64,000 nt of DNA from Podaxis mareebaensis (lineage: Eukaryota; Basidiomycota; Agaricomycetes; Agaricales; Agaricaceae): NCBI GenBank assembly GCA_018524725.1, contig JAEUWP010000213.1, positions 1 to 64,000 of the forward strand, written 5' to 3'. The notes beneath the pieces are model-generated. The model was not told the origin of the DNA and searched no databases. It saw only the letters and a list, made by a program, of their open reading frames with translations. The position numbers were made by a program, and so were the translations under genes. Numbering within the stretch: position 1 is the stretch's first letter; each line of letters starts with the position of its first letter. Positions 23,051-35,147 of this stretch are shown in pieces.

Positions 23051-24930
23051 TCATTCATGGGCTTCCCAGCCATCAGTTGGTGTTGATCCATTCATATATC
23101 GAACACTCACAGTGACTCTCTGCTCGAGAGTTGCGGACTCTGCCTCGCTTTCTTCACCCCGCGTTGTTTGCTGAAGCATTTACACTTTCTTTTCGACCCC
23201 TATCCCGCAAATACCGTCCGTGATGTGCCGTTCACTGGATAGAACGTACTCACTACATCAGACCCTTGAGCGATGGATTATGGGTACCCTCGTCTTCTGG
23301 AGGCTCAAGCGTAAACGGTGGTTCAGAACACAACTGATAAGGAATATATTCAACATGTTGATCATCATCTGATCGACCGTGACAATTAGCAACGACTAAC
23401 GGAGGTCATTGAGTCCTTGCCATTGTGAGTGCCCTGCCCCCTCTTGTCATCCAGTGAATCTTACCAATTTTTGCAGTCAGAGATGCACGTCTAGCTAATG
23501 CTGATTAGAGCTGACGCCGGCTACGACTGTCCTCGACATACCACACGCCCCAGTTTTTCCAAACCTTTTCACCCTTGCATCGATTGCAGTATCCAGTACA
23601 GGTTCGTTTGCCTGGCGGATGGCCATCGCGCGATATAGTTGCCTTGCACATGTGCTTTGTGACCCAATTGAGGCAGTACTCCCCAACTGCGTCCCTTCCG
23701 AATTCCAGGACTATAATGATTATGTATCAGCCACGAACGTGCATGTCAATACCGATTAACATGTAGTACTTCGGTGACCCAACCGGTGAACTAAATACAG
23801 TCAACGTTGATGAGAACATAAAATATAAAGTGAATGACAAATAGACATACTCCTACTACGCAGGGTGCTAACCCTGTTGCACCTATAGTGTGGCAGATCT
23901 GTAGAAGTAAGACATTAAGAACAGATCATGATCGAGGGACGATTCACAGTGCCTACCCACCTTGGTACCGAAGTGGCAAGCATCCTAGATTGCCTACAGA
24001 TTCAGGCTCAGCACGACGCGATCGATCATACAGGTTTGCGCACCATCATCTGGTAGCCGGTTCCGAGTGGATCTATGAGGTATTTCCGAGTAATCTGTGG
24101 TTGCGCGAATCCGGTCAATGGGATCAACTGCAGGGGGATATGAACGCACGCCGTCCCTGACGATTTTTTCTGCCTTTATATCATTGCTCTATCCGCAACA
24201 TCCATAGGGATGATACCTGTTAATTGCATTAGACCTACGTCTGCAAGAATGAAAGGTAGACGATAAGAACTTAATTCATCCTTACCGTGCTCGCCTTGTC
24301 TTTCCTGGACGGGTTTATCTCCCCGTCTCTGCTCCGCATGCCCACAGACTAGATAAGATGGGTGAACGGATGTGTCTATACATGTCCGCATATGCTCTAC
24401 GAAGAGGCACTCACAGACGGCAACGTACTGTGCATGATCAGCTCCTCTCTCCAGAAAATCTTCAAGGTGTGCTATCTGCGCTAAGAGGATTAGCGAGCTT
24501 ATTGTATGAGTATATGCGACGCTCACGATGTTCGCATTAGTAGATTGCTGACCTTCAGGTAAAGATGGGCCATCACCCCCTCTGGCGAAACCGACGGTAG
24601 TCTAACCAAGGAAAAACTTCAGCGTCGGAAATCAGAACATAACGAGCTCGGAGCGTAATTAGCACGCAAATAGCACTCCACACTCTTGACCGCCTTCTGC
24701 GGCCCAGAGAGGGTACGCCTCGGACAATGAGTACAACTCACCCCTATCAATAGGGCTGTCTGAGTGTCAACGGGAGGGAGTTCGTAGTTCCCGCCATGTC
24801 TAAAAGGCGGTGACGGAAATCTAAAGCTTGACGCTTTCAGTGGCTACTAGGCGTAAGAAGGACAAGGGGATAGAGTGAGCAAGTAGGCACCGTGAAATGG
24901 GAAACAGACGACTTACAAATCTAGTGCCGT
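23051..24930 (-). pseudogene. metacaspase-like gene, array copy 1, inactivated
   Basis: Collinear with copy 2 (26032-27964) over nearly all its exons, including the His segment (FCGHAEQ) and the ending EAH. Lesions: the start codon position reads ACG; the donor after the GKDE segment reads TTAAGT instead of GTTAGT; a two-base difference frameshifts the following exon (IIPMD region, about 24195); the catalytic exon reads ATC-TAG before DACH, a nonsense change; the p10-like exon has a stop after CKNW; the CHS Ser is Phe. Several independent hits make this a long-dead copy. Confidence 0.82.
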
Positions 24931-25636
24931 ATTGAGAGTCTAACCCTGGGACCACGCAATATGAGGCAATTAGTTGGATAATGCTGATAGGGGGGAAAAT
25001 GGTTAGGAAATGGGATTGTAGGGCCGGGCTTTAATTGTCTTGGTCATGGAGTCGGAAAACTCCTTGGCTCACTGCACAACACCTCCTGTGATCTCGGTCT
25101 CAGGTGAGTGACGATGAGCAATGGATGCATATAGCTAGCAACATGGCTACAGCTGTGCGTATGATCCAGTTCACGCACCACCGTCTTCGCCTCCTCCCGG
25201 GAGCCCAGATGGTGGGAGTAATGGGTTTATCTCTAATGTAGATTTAAACATGGCCATAATGTTCGGGTGGACCTGGCCCGTGAGATCGAAGAGGAATGTG
25301 ATCGGGTCGCCCCCAACGCGTACTTTGATCACTTGTGTCGGCGCTCGCGTATGCTGGGATGGGAAGGTCAGGATAAGGACGATACATTAAGGTGGGAGAA
25401 TATGGAGCTCAGTGTTCGGAGTAGTGTAAGATGGGTTGTGTGGTGTGGTTGCGGTGGTTGATCGAATCACGTGGCTCGCGGACGTTACACAACCTCGCTC
25501 GTTCCTTCCGACTTATGTATATGAATGCCCTGCTGCATTACTTATGCACGGATATGAACTGTTGCGGATACACCTTCAGACTTCTCTGCTCTTCCTTCCT
25601 AGGGAACCATAGTGAAGACCAGCTCGGCTACATTCC
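24931..25636. other. spacer, no supported gene
   Basis: It holds one 64-codon plus-strand ORF (25267-25461) rich in charged residues, without a motif or partner. Otherwise nothing recognised. Confidence 0.45.
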
Positions 25637-25805
25637 GGTGCAAGGAATTGACGATTATCGCTGTGGAAGTTGGAAAACCACCTCCCAGGGAGTCTCCGTG
25701 GCATTTGATCGTGGGTCTGTTACAGCCATGAGCTGAGCATCTTTTGTCAAGGAGAAGCTGGAGAGCGAAGAGACCATGGTAGCGCCCGGATCAAAGGATA
25801 GGTGT
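25637..25805 (-). pseudogene. relic of a fifth monooxygenase (exon 1 fragment)
   Basis: On the plus strand the order of words matches the reverse complement of FMO exon 1: GGTGCAAGGAATTGACGA, GGAAGTTGGAAAACCACCTCC, GGGAGTCTCCGTG, TTTTGTCAAGG and finally GGATCAAAGGAT, against GGTGCTAGGAATTGACGA, GGAAATTGGAGAATGACCTCC, GCGAGTCCCTGTG, TTTTGCTCAAGG and GGATCGAAAGGAG in copy B. Frame is lost. Same orientation as the array, but stranded between metacaspase copies 1 and 2. Confidence 0.65.
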
Positions 25806-26031
25806 AAGCCGCCTGCCAGGTATTGAATCAACAAGCCCGGTCGGTGAGTTGTGCACAGGTTTATTGGGTTACTTCACAACAAAACGGCTCAGACTCTACC
25901 GCTACTCCATGCTTGACCTGGCCTCGGCGCTACTGCCTGGCCCCCCATCCCACCTTTCCTGGCCTGCTCTCAAAATACATATTCGGGGTCACCCTCAGTC
26001 ACGACTAACCCTTCTATACAGGAACAGCGGT

Positions 26032-27964
26032 TCATCCATGTGCTTCCTAACCATCAATACTTGTTTATCTAGCATATATCAGACACTCACCAATGGCTCC
26101 GGGCTCGAGACTTGCGGACTCTGCTTCAACTTCACTTTGCGCCCATGGTTATAGAGTCCACAGTTGACTTTCACTTGCTCACTGCGATGCGGTTTGCCAT
26201 AAGTTAACTCTTGGATAAAACATCACTCACTCTAGCGACCGCATCAACTCTTTGAGCGACGGATTTCGCGTACGTTTGTTCTCTGGAATTCAGAGTAAAT
26301 GGTGGTTGGGGGACGAGCAGTAAGGAACGTACTCAACACGTTGACTATCGTCTGACCGACCACGACAGTTAGCCAATGTCTTGCTAGAGACAACTAAGTC
26401 CTTACCGCTGTGAGTGACTCGCCATTTGGACCTTCCAGCGAGCTCTGCCAATCCTTACAGGCCGAGATGCACACCTAGCCAAAGCTACTTAGTATCAATA
26501 CGGCTCGGAGGGCCATTCGACATACTACACGCCCTCTATCAGCCCATGCCTCCGCAGCTTTGCATCGCCTACAGTATCCAGTGCAAACCCGTCTGCCTAA
26601 CAAATATTTGCTGTTCAGTTTCGCCTTGACAATTTCTTTCAACTTGTGGACGTGGTTGGCAATCTTATCGATCCGGTCATCCCCGGCCACGTCCCTTCCG
26701 AGTTCAAGGGCTATCGTAACGACCTATCAGCCACGAAATCTTCATACCATTATCAATCGGGGATGTGATACCTCTGCGGCCGATCCTGTGAACTGAATCG
26801 TCGGTAAGAACAAAGACTCTAAAGTCAGTCAGAAATAGACATACGTCTGCTGCGCAGGGTGCTGACCCTGTTGCACCTATGGTGTCGCAGATCTATTGAA
26901 GTAAAGCTTCCTCAGGGACCGATCATGATCGAGTGAGAACCAATACATACCCATAATGGTGTTGGAGTGGCAGGTATCCCAGATTGCCTACAGATTTAGG
27001 CTCAGCAATACAGATGCGATCGATCGAACATAATGACGCACCACCATCTGAGAACCGGGCAAAATGGGGTCTACAAGATATTTCCGAATAATCTGTGATC
27101 GTTCAAATGCCGTTCGCGGGGAGTATTACAGAGTGACAGATTGTACACGGAACGTACGTTGTCCCTAATGATCTTGGAATTATCTATATCATTCCCAACC
27201 ACAGCATCCACTGGGATGATGTCTGTTGATAGCGTTAGACATACATAGGCAAAAGATTGAAGAAGACGACTAACATTCATCCTTGCCATCCTCCTCCTCT
27301 TCATCTTCTTCTTCGGCATTCCCCTCATCGCTACCAGACGACTCTTCTTTCTGCTTCGAGTGCCCGCAAACTGGGTTGAATGATCGAATGAATAAACCTA
27401 TACCATGTACGTGCGCATATAGTGGGGTGACATAAACTCACAGACAAAGATGTACTGAGCATGATTAGCGCCCTTATCCACAAAGCTCTCAAGGTGAGTT
27501 GTCTGTGCCAAGATGTTCAGCGAGCGTGCCATGTAGATATGTATGTTACTCACAATGTTCGCATAGGTAGGTTGCTGACCCAGTGGTAGAGAGGGGTCAT
27601 CGCACAAGAGGGTGATATCTTCCTTGCGAAAACAGTAGTATTCTGGACCAGGAAGATGTTCTTAGGACCAAAAACCACTGAGCTGGGAGACCGCTTACGA
27701 CGCAAAATCTTCTCTACGCTTCTGACGTCTGTCTGCGGCCCAGAGAGGGCGTACTCGGAGTTGTAACTGTAATTTACCCCCACCAAGAGGGCTTTTCGAA
27801 TACTACCGAAAGCAGCAGGCAGTCTGGGACTCCTGCAATCCTTGAAAGACGGTGTCGGGAACTTGAATAATCTCGGTGGCTACATGGTGGTAGGAGAATA
27901 GGGAGACGGGTTGAGGACATTCAGACTTGGTGAAAATGAGGCCAACTCACGGATCTAGTGCCAT
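26032..27964 (-). CDS. metacaspase-like cysteine peptidase (C14), array copy 2
   Basis: Sixteen short exons: 27951-27964, 27699-27871, 27554-27642, 27442-27502, 27275-27370, 27158-27222, 27042-27092, 26951-26987, 26845-26892, 26772-26785, 26526-26723, 26406-26474, 26333-26351, 26231-26282, 26091-26181, 26032-26046; 1092 nt, 363 residues. It opens with KALLVGVNYS and LSGPQTDV, as in the p20 domain. The catalytic His (FCGHS, about 116) and Cys (WDTCHSNT, about 189) are present. Between them is an acidic run (EEEDEEEEDG). A p10-like block, VCISACKDWQ, follows, preceded by a cysteine motif CTGYCRRC. Metacaspases cleave after Arg/Lys, often calcium dependent; CHSNT replaces the usual CHSGT. The first intron (79 bp) and start are the weakest calls. 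Confidence 0.75.
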
Positions 27965-28549
27965 TTCGATAACCGGTCACTAAGACCATGCAGAGGGTGG
28001 GCTGACGTTACAGTTCCTGAGGTGTAGTACAGTGTCACAGGATACGAAGGTAACAGGAGCAGTGGGATGCAAACGTGGGGATGAACGTCCGCATCCAAGT
28101 TGGCAATTCTATAAGTACTGACATAATCACAGCCCTTTGACACGTTTGGACCAGTTTGTGCATCATGCCATCTAATTATGAGCTTTGCATTGCTTTCCTT
28201 AGGAATGTGAGGCATTCAGGAACAATTTCAGACAGCTGTCATGAAAGCCCTTGGCTGCTCCCCTCCGTGTGCCTCCCCAGGATCAAAAACGTCCAAACCT
28301 ACTTAGGATTGCTACACACATACAGGGATTGGTATCCACATTAATGACAGAAGAAGACTGGAAGTGGAGAATCATACAGTATATAATACCAATAAAGAGG
28401 CGTGGCGATCTGGTGAGAAGTTAATACCTATTGAGGAGTATTAACAACGGGATCTACAAAAGTCCGACGGAGCCGCCCGCTGTGGCAATCCATTTCGACT
28501 TCGGGCGGTGTGATAACCGCCTCTACGCGATGGGCGTAGCGCACAAGAC
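27965..28549. other. spacer between metacaspase copies 2 and 3
   Basis: Promoter side of copy 2 and 3-prime side of copy 3. An ATATAATACC element near 28381 is the only A/T-rich word of note. No gene. Confidence 0.45.
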
Positions 28550-30520
28550 CTATTTCCTGAACAAACGTTGTTTCACATCCTGAAACAGGTCCTACCAACG
28601 CGAGAGAACAACGACTAGATGCTTAGTGACGCACCAAGGGCTCCTCGTTGGATATCTGAGGGGACTGACTGGTCGGCGGCTTTTTGCGGCGCCACGCATA
28701 GTGGTCCTTGATCTGGGCGCTGGCAACAGTGAAGAGATACAATGAGTCATTCATGTGGCCTAAGTAAGAGCGGCGGAGGCCAATTCACTCGATGGCCTTC
28801 ATGAAGTCCTCGAGGATATGATTCGGATTCTCCTCTGCGTAAGGGCTGTTTCAACCGATAATCAAGATCCAAATGAGAAACGACGTACTCAGTATGTCAA
28901 CGACCATCTATCACAAAAGAGCGTATGAGTGCAAAATAACACAAGAAATCCTCCGTGACATCCTCTACCTTCGCCAATGAGACTCCCCGAGAATCTTCAT
29001 AAGCGTTCTGGGAATCCTTACAGGCAGAGACACAAATCTAAAGTTCATGTCAGGAAAAATTCTATAGCCTTTGAAACACTGAGCAATCTACCACTCGATT
29101 CTGTAGCCCGAAGGGCGCGTGGCATCCTGGCCATTTTATCCTGGAACAGTACCCATTGCAAAGTTTTTGGATATGCTCCGGCTTCCAGAGCCGTTTGAAC
29201 CTTTCGGTGGCTCGCAAGATCCTTTTGTTGATCGAGGTTCCCGAGATTGGGAGATTGGGATCCCCCACAATCTCATCAACCCATTCGAGGCCTAGACGAT
29301 GTCTTCGTGAGCTCGTTCCAAATAGTCCCTGCTGGTACCGCACCTCGGCGAGTCATACGACGTCCTGGTAGGAGCAACAGTTAGGGACTGAAAGTCGCGG
29401 AGAGAAATGTGCGCACCCCGGCTCCTGAGGCTGTGCACTCGGTTGCGTCTGGAATGCTTTAAATCTAATTCAGGGAGAATAAGAACAAAACATAGTCGAA
29501 GGGGCAACCCACGCCTACCAAGTAGTGTATTCGAGTGGCATGTGTCAAGAATTGCCTGATCGGACGGACGGCATCGTCAGTTACAATCGTTCATAAGCCT
29601 TTCCTTAAGGCGCACCAGTAGTTGTGAGCCGAGGAGCATGGGCTCAACAAGCCATTTGCGCAAGAACTGGGAACCCATGTAGTAGCCAAAGTCTCGCTAG
29701 TATAATGGACGTGCCTTATCCTGTATCATCTTCGAATCGTCAATCTCACCGTTAACCCTAATAGCATCGGATGGCAGGACATCTAGAGCACTTCTTGAGG
29801 AGTGAGCCGAGATGGATTAGCCACACAGGCGTACATTCGTATTTGCCGTCCTCTTCATAGTCCTCACCACCGGAAATGCTACCAGCAGCATTGCAATCCC
29901 TCTGTTCTGCATGACCGCAATCTGAAGACGGGTAGGAGGGGTGAGCAACGAGATAGACGGTGTAATTGAAGTGACATACAGAGGAAATAGTAATCGCCAC
30001 GGCCATGCGGGGAGTGGAACTTCCGCAGTTCACGCTTCTGTACAGAGTCGATTCAGCCGCCGGTGCGCTCGGCAGTGATTCTAGACCCACAATATTCTCG
30101 GAGGTTGGGCGAAATGCTGTATCGATGGACGGGTGGTCCATCATAACGACGATGATATGCCGTACTGATCTATATGTTAACGGTGGGCATGTACCCCTGA
30201 GCATCTACCAGATCGTGGCACGTACTATACAGCAAGTTTCTGAACGCCATCACCTCTAAATGAGGCCCACTCAGCCTCAAATTCTCTATCTGAACGTGTT
30301 CATGAGTAATTCCGATCAGCAAAGCTTTCCGCTCGCGGCTCTGCCGTGGTCCTGCGGTCCCAATAGCAGCGGCAACTGAGCACTGGAAGTAGCAGGATGG
30401 GTGGGAGAAAGAGATGATGATACGAACGCGTCCATCAGCTAATGCTGTAGGAACATCATTAGAGTGGGAAGCCAGCCTACTCACGGCAATCTGGAAACCT
30501 CCCTTGACGAGAGTTGCCAT
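28550..30520 (-). CDS. metacaspase-like cysteine peptidase (C14), array copy 3
   Basis: Sixteen exons: 30485-30520, 30226-30382, 30091-30164, 29980-30037, 29835-29921, 29715-29782, 29616-29666, 29519-29555, 29417-29464, 29344-29364, 29092-29291, 28969-29037, 28889-28907, 28789-28834, 28635-28719, 28550-28591; 1098 nt, 365 residues. p20 start RKALLIGITHEHV, then IIVVMMD, catalytic His in YCGHAEQ (about 112), catalytic Cys in LDTCHSNT (about 183), p10-like ICVSACKDSQ, and an end region PQISNEEPL. Exons 7, 8, 9, 12 and 13 have the same length as in copy 2. Intron 6 has a GC donor (GCACGT) where copy 2 has GTACGT. Intron 1 (102 bp) may hide a small exon. Same strand as copies 1 and 2. Confidence 0.75.
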
Positions 30521-32972
30521 CGACCCCTGGACTAGTGAAGATGTATTCAATGTTTTAATAGGGACGGAGGCGAGGCATTAGCTGACGGGGAGATTTTGTG
30601 TTTGGAAAGGCGGTGCAATGTTTTCCATTGTGCTCGAGCGCCTGAGCACTTTGATGTAGTAGAGCTATGAATCATGTGAACGGCGCGTATTGGACTTTCC
30701 TCAATATGTCGTGGATGTTCCCATGTATGCATAGCAAAGAATATGATGTCGCAACGCCTTTAGGGAGGGCTACAAAAACAAAACGTCATGGCCACACCCT
30801 TGGACCTGATCTTATTCCAGCCAGGGAGGCCTCACAGGGCGAACCAAGGTCTTCCTCCGCCGTATGGTCACATACAGGACTCTAGATCTCTGAGGTTTGG
30901 TGTGTTGATGGTTTTTCTCTGCAAATGAATCGCCTCGATGCAAGCGCTGATCTCCGTACAACAGAGGCGCGGCGGAGATCTCAAAAATTTGGGGCTTCAT
31001 CGTCCATTGCAGGTGTGGGACGGCCCAAGAGCGGCGGCCTGGAGAAGCGATTTCCGACTGGATAGGTACCGGATATCATTTGCCGCTTAGATCATTCAGG
31101 GTATCAATACGGGAGTGGAGATGACACTTTTATTGATTCTCTTCGACAATGGCTGGAGCGTAAATTATGAGAGCTCAAGGTGCACGATTTGAGTTGGGCG
31201 ATTGCCGTGAGATTTCTGTCTCTTCAGGATATGTGGTCCCGAAGAGATGGTATGTCCAAATTAGATCCCGAGTCGGCTTACGACCACCAACCAAATTCGT
31301 AGGAGCCATGCCGGTAGCAGTGAGTGACCTGGACTGACCTTCTTTAGATGAGAACTTCCCAGCACCCTTCGGCCTGACCCTGGTCCAATGGCTAAGGACG
31401 GTTTCCATTCCAAAATTCAATCTTAGGATCATATTAGGGGCTACTAACCACAGGGTGAAAAGCACCAGAGCGTCAGTGTATGCTGCTGTTTGATGGCCTC
31501 GCGTATCTTAGTTTCATCAAGCTTGAGATGCCTGACGGGCAAGGGCAGTCATGTACGAGCGACGTTACGATCCGATTTCCCGAATAATCAGTAAAGCCGC
31601 TGTATCAGTTTGTTCAAGCGCTGGATATGACCACCGCGACCGCCGCGCAGTCCTATAGAATCGCAAATCTATCTTATTCTTTCATAGAGTCCAGTCTAGG
31701 TTTCACACCTCCGAATATGTCTTCGGCCCCGACCATCAGTCGGAAATTCACCGAACTGGATCTAATTAGCTGGACTGCTTATTTCGGCACTAATGTGGTT
31801 CCTCCCAGCTAATGATTCCTCAGACATGTCTGCGCTGTCCCCAGATTTCGTACTGCTGATCGAGGGGAGAGTCCATGGGGAAGCATGGTTTCCACTTGTC
31901 CCTCGCAGGTAGCAAGGGGATAATACTCCGCCAGGATTTCAATGGTAGGTACTACACTCAACTTGACCATCAACGGCATAGAGGGAATAGAGTCTGGGAA
32001 CATTGTTCGGAACGAACTTCCAAACCTAAGGGCCACACATGGTGTAATTGCAATACTTAAAGGGAAGGGAGTAGTGGTGTTACTCTATGTCACCCGCCAT
32101 CATACTAGTAGCAAGTCCTCTGATCAATCGTATAAAAAACTTTTTCTTGATCACCACGGGATACATATTGTACATTGCATGCCGAGGGCCGTCCAATAGG
32201 GTCAACAACCAGCGGTGCGCGGAGATGGTGAGATCTACGGCCCTGATTTGGGGTTCGGTGCCTTTTTTAGGCCTGCAATCAATATATGTACTTGTGCGTC
32301 CATTGAGAGATTGATCTGGGGATCTGATGAAGCGTACGCTCGAGTTCAATGCGATGAAGAGATAGTAGACCATAGCTATACTCACGTACTCGTGGCGGCG
32401 GTCGGTCAGGTGTAAGCCCACATACAAAAACGAAAAGTGCAGTTGACGCGGGGCATATCCCCCTCTACCCCCTTTCCGATAGGCGGACGATTGCTATTAC
32501 GTTCCCTTCCCCATTCGGTCCATTCGTACTCAGCCTCACCTCTTTCCACCTCCGCCCGCCGTTGGTCTTAAGCAACTAATTCTCTCCTTTATACTTTTCG
32601 CTCTTGAAGTCGTACAGGATCCACAATTTTGCTCAACCGCGACCTGATCCGGTGAGTCTTCACTTCGCCTCGCCTCTTCTCTCCTCGACCGTCTTCAGGG
32701 AGGAAGGGGAGCCTACCGGCTGTCATAATGGGGTGCCGAGGACCATTTTGCCTGACCCTCGACCTGTATCCCTGTTCTTCCTTGCTCGTTTCGCCACTTG
32801 AAGCTTGGTTCCTGACTTGTTGTTCTCAGAATACCCTAGCGAGAGCTTCAGTAGAACACACCCGACGGCAAAGTGCGTTGGTCAAGTCCCGAGCTACTGG
32901 CCGTGTGGTGGAGCTTGACGCGTTACTGGCCGCAGAGGTCTAAGGCGAATACAATAGCAAGATTCTATCAAA
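30521..32972. other. about 2.4 kb without a gene I can model
   Basis: Minus-strand frames at 31175-31465, 31809-32036 and 32080-32427 have protein-like composition, and the last has a short N-terminal piece followed by GTGAGTATAG, a good donor. I could not connect them into one frame. Around 32470-32900 the plus strand is C/T-rich, as in fungal promoters and leaders, and contains GTGAGTCTTC and TTGTTCTCAG that could bound a leader intron of the gene starting at 32973. Confidence 0.35.
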
Positions 32973-33911
32973 ATGTCTGGGCCATCAGGAAACGCAAGCA
33001 CCAATATGGTGAGCTTCCTCACCTCCTGCCATGGGCACAGCCTATTAGCATCGTGTCTCCCCATTCCTTCCCCTTCCCCTTCCTGGTCTACCCACCTCTT
33101 CTGTCTCCCTCACCTACCCACGAAACTTCCTCCTTCGTGTCGACCGTCGCACAAATGTTTAATGCTATAATGTCATTTACACCGTTGTTGCGCCAGTCCT
33201 TGGGTACGAGATTCCCCAACTGCCGTAATGAGCGATCTGATCAACAGTTGGGGTGTTGATAGGAAATTCAAACTTGGGGTTGGGGCAGCCCTCAGCCACA
33301 GGCCACCAAATTTATCAAACGGGCGTTGAGCACGTAAGTACTCGCGGAGAAACGAGCCCGGATTAACAACGCTCACCATCAATCAGGTCGACGATGATAC
33401 TCCCAGCTTACCGCCCCCTCCCCGGTTGCAAACAATTGATCTTCCCGAGCCGGAATCTCCCCATGTTGACGATTACGCCATACACGCGTTGTCTGAACAG
33501 CCTTCGGATACCCCCACACAAGGGTTAATGCTCCATACTGACACCGCTGTTGGGCACCCTAGTGACGGCTATGAGTCTGTGCTCTCCCCGACCACACCCG
33601 TCACTAGGAACGATGAACCCTGGGCAATGGAGGTCGACCAAGTTGGGCCGCAACAACCTTCCCCCTTCATACAGGTGAGGCCAATATCAATTAATGAACA
33701 GCAAGGATGCTTACCGTCGGTGCAGCTCGCGGAGCCGGCTGCGGATCACCCCCAAATCAGGGAAATCGAGCAATTACTTCGCCTCTGGCTCGCAGACGTC
33801 AGGGTCGCTCGGCTGTTCGGGAATGATCACTTTGACGAGCTCCTCCAGCTGTTGCGCGAGTTCCCCGACGGAACGTGGATCGCTTTCCACGTCTGGTTTG
33901 GGACCGCGTGA
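32973..33911 (+). CDS. hypothetical protein, proline/acid-rich
   Basis: Best model: exons 32973-33008, 33387-33674, 33726-33911, 169 residues. The last two exons and their 51-bp GT-AG intron are well supported: 288 and 186 nt in one frame with no stops. The link to the short first exon needs a 378-bp intron, unusual here, so an extra exon may be missing. Residues 13-108 are rich in Pro, Asp, Glu and Ser/Thr and look disordered. The C-terminal 60 residues (IREIEQLLRLWLADVRVARLFG and on) look helical. No family recognised. Confidence 0.5.
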
Positions 33912-35147
33912 TCAAGATCTCAAATGCTCTCTGTGTACTGGCATGAATGCAACGTCTTCCCCAATTTGTGACATACTCACCGAAAGAACCCATGACCACA
34001 TATACTTCACAGTAATAATATCTCCAAATTTTGGATCCTATTACCTTAATAACAATTTGGGCGGAATTCTTGGACGTTTTGGATAATGATCGTGTAAAAT
34101 ACCTCATAATTGGGAATATTTCAGACGTTGCGGCACTAGGGGGCGATATGGACAGAGAGAAGTTCGCACTTACTGCGAGTGGCATCTCTTAACAGAAATC
34201 GGATTGCCGCCTTATGGTAACGGTTGACACTAGTGGGAACAGGACTCATATGTTCAGCTCCATTTACGAACCGATATAATTCGAGAACCAACACCTCAGT
34301 CCTTCATTGGTTCCCTCCTGGGGACTTGACGAGTCATCGTCTATTCCAGTCATTCTATATCTGTTTAAGCGCTGTCAAGCCCAACAATAGATGTTATATC
34401 AGTTGATGAAAGTTGGGGCAATGTTGTTGACCCACCATGCTCCGGTTCGTCATCTGTAGTAGACCAATGCGGCCCAAGTGCCCATTTTGAGATCTTGAGA
34501 CCCAACTGGGTTTCTGGATTACAAACGGACAACAACAAGCCCAGAAAGCCTCAATCAGGAGACACAAAGTGTGAAAAGTGGTGTCGTAAAGTCTGCATCT
34601 GATACGACATTTGACACAACATTCCAGAACAGCATGGCAGGGTAGTTCTTCCGTGACATTCTGAACAGCAATGTGGCGTCGATAGTTCGTATCTACACCT
34701 GACAGTTATGGTCATATCCATTGTCCATCCGCTGAGGCTTTGCAAGCGAGTTGACCTCTTCGGATCCTGAGACCGTAGTAAGGGGGTGCCAAGGATGTTA
34801 CGTTTGTGGGAATGGCAAGGGCATGGCATTCTAGGCCTTTGACGTTGAATGCATGCTGGCTCAACGAGCGTTCGGCGAGCGCTGAGCGCTGAACGTGAAA
34901 TGGGCGCAAGAGAGCGTTAGCCTTTGATTCGGAGCTGTCGGACTCTCTTGACTTCGGATCAAATCGTGCGTCCCACGGGCCCAATTGCGAATGGAAAGGG
35001 AAATTTCTCGCACGCACGTTGCTGCAATCCAACTGCACGTTTCGTCCACGATGATTAGGAAACCTTCCTCCAGTTAACAAAAGACCTTCTACTAGGCGAG
35101 TGTGCTCTTTTCTCAACCGGCGGTGTCTTACCACTTTTGCATATCAG
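33912..35147. other. intergenic, no supported gene
   Basis: Overlapping minus-strand ORFs at 34551-34829 and 34712-35134 occupy two frames of the same DNA and cannot both be real. Neither has a motif. The 3-prime part is the F-box gene promoter; no clear TATA box. Confidence 0.45.

Noticed and set aside
34551..35134. Overlapping minus-strand ORFs upstream of the F-box gene
   Set aside because: Two different frames over the same bases, neither with a motif; they also occupy the probable F-box promoter.
35100..35147. Upstream extension of the F-box protein
   Set aside because: The extra 16 codons begin with GTG, and the ATG at 35148 gives the usual spacing to the F-box.
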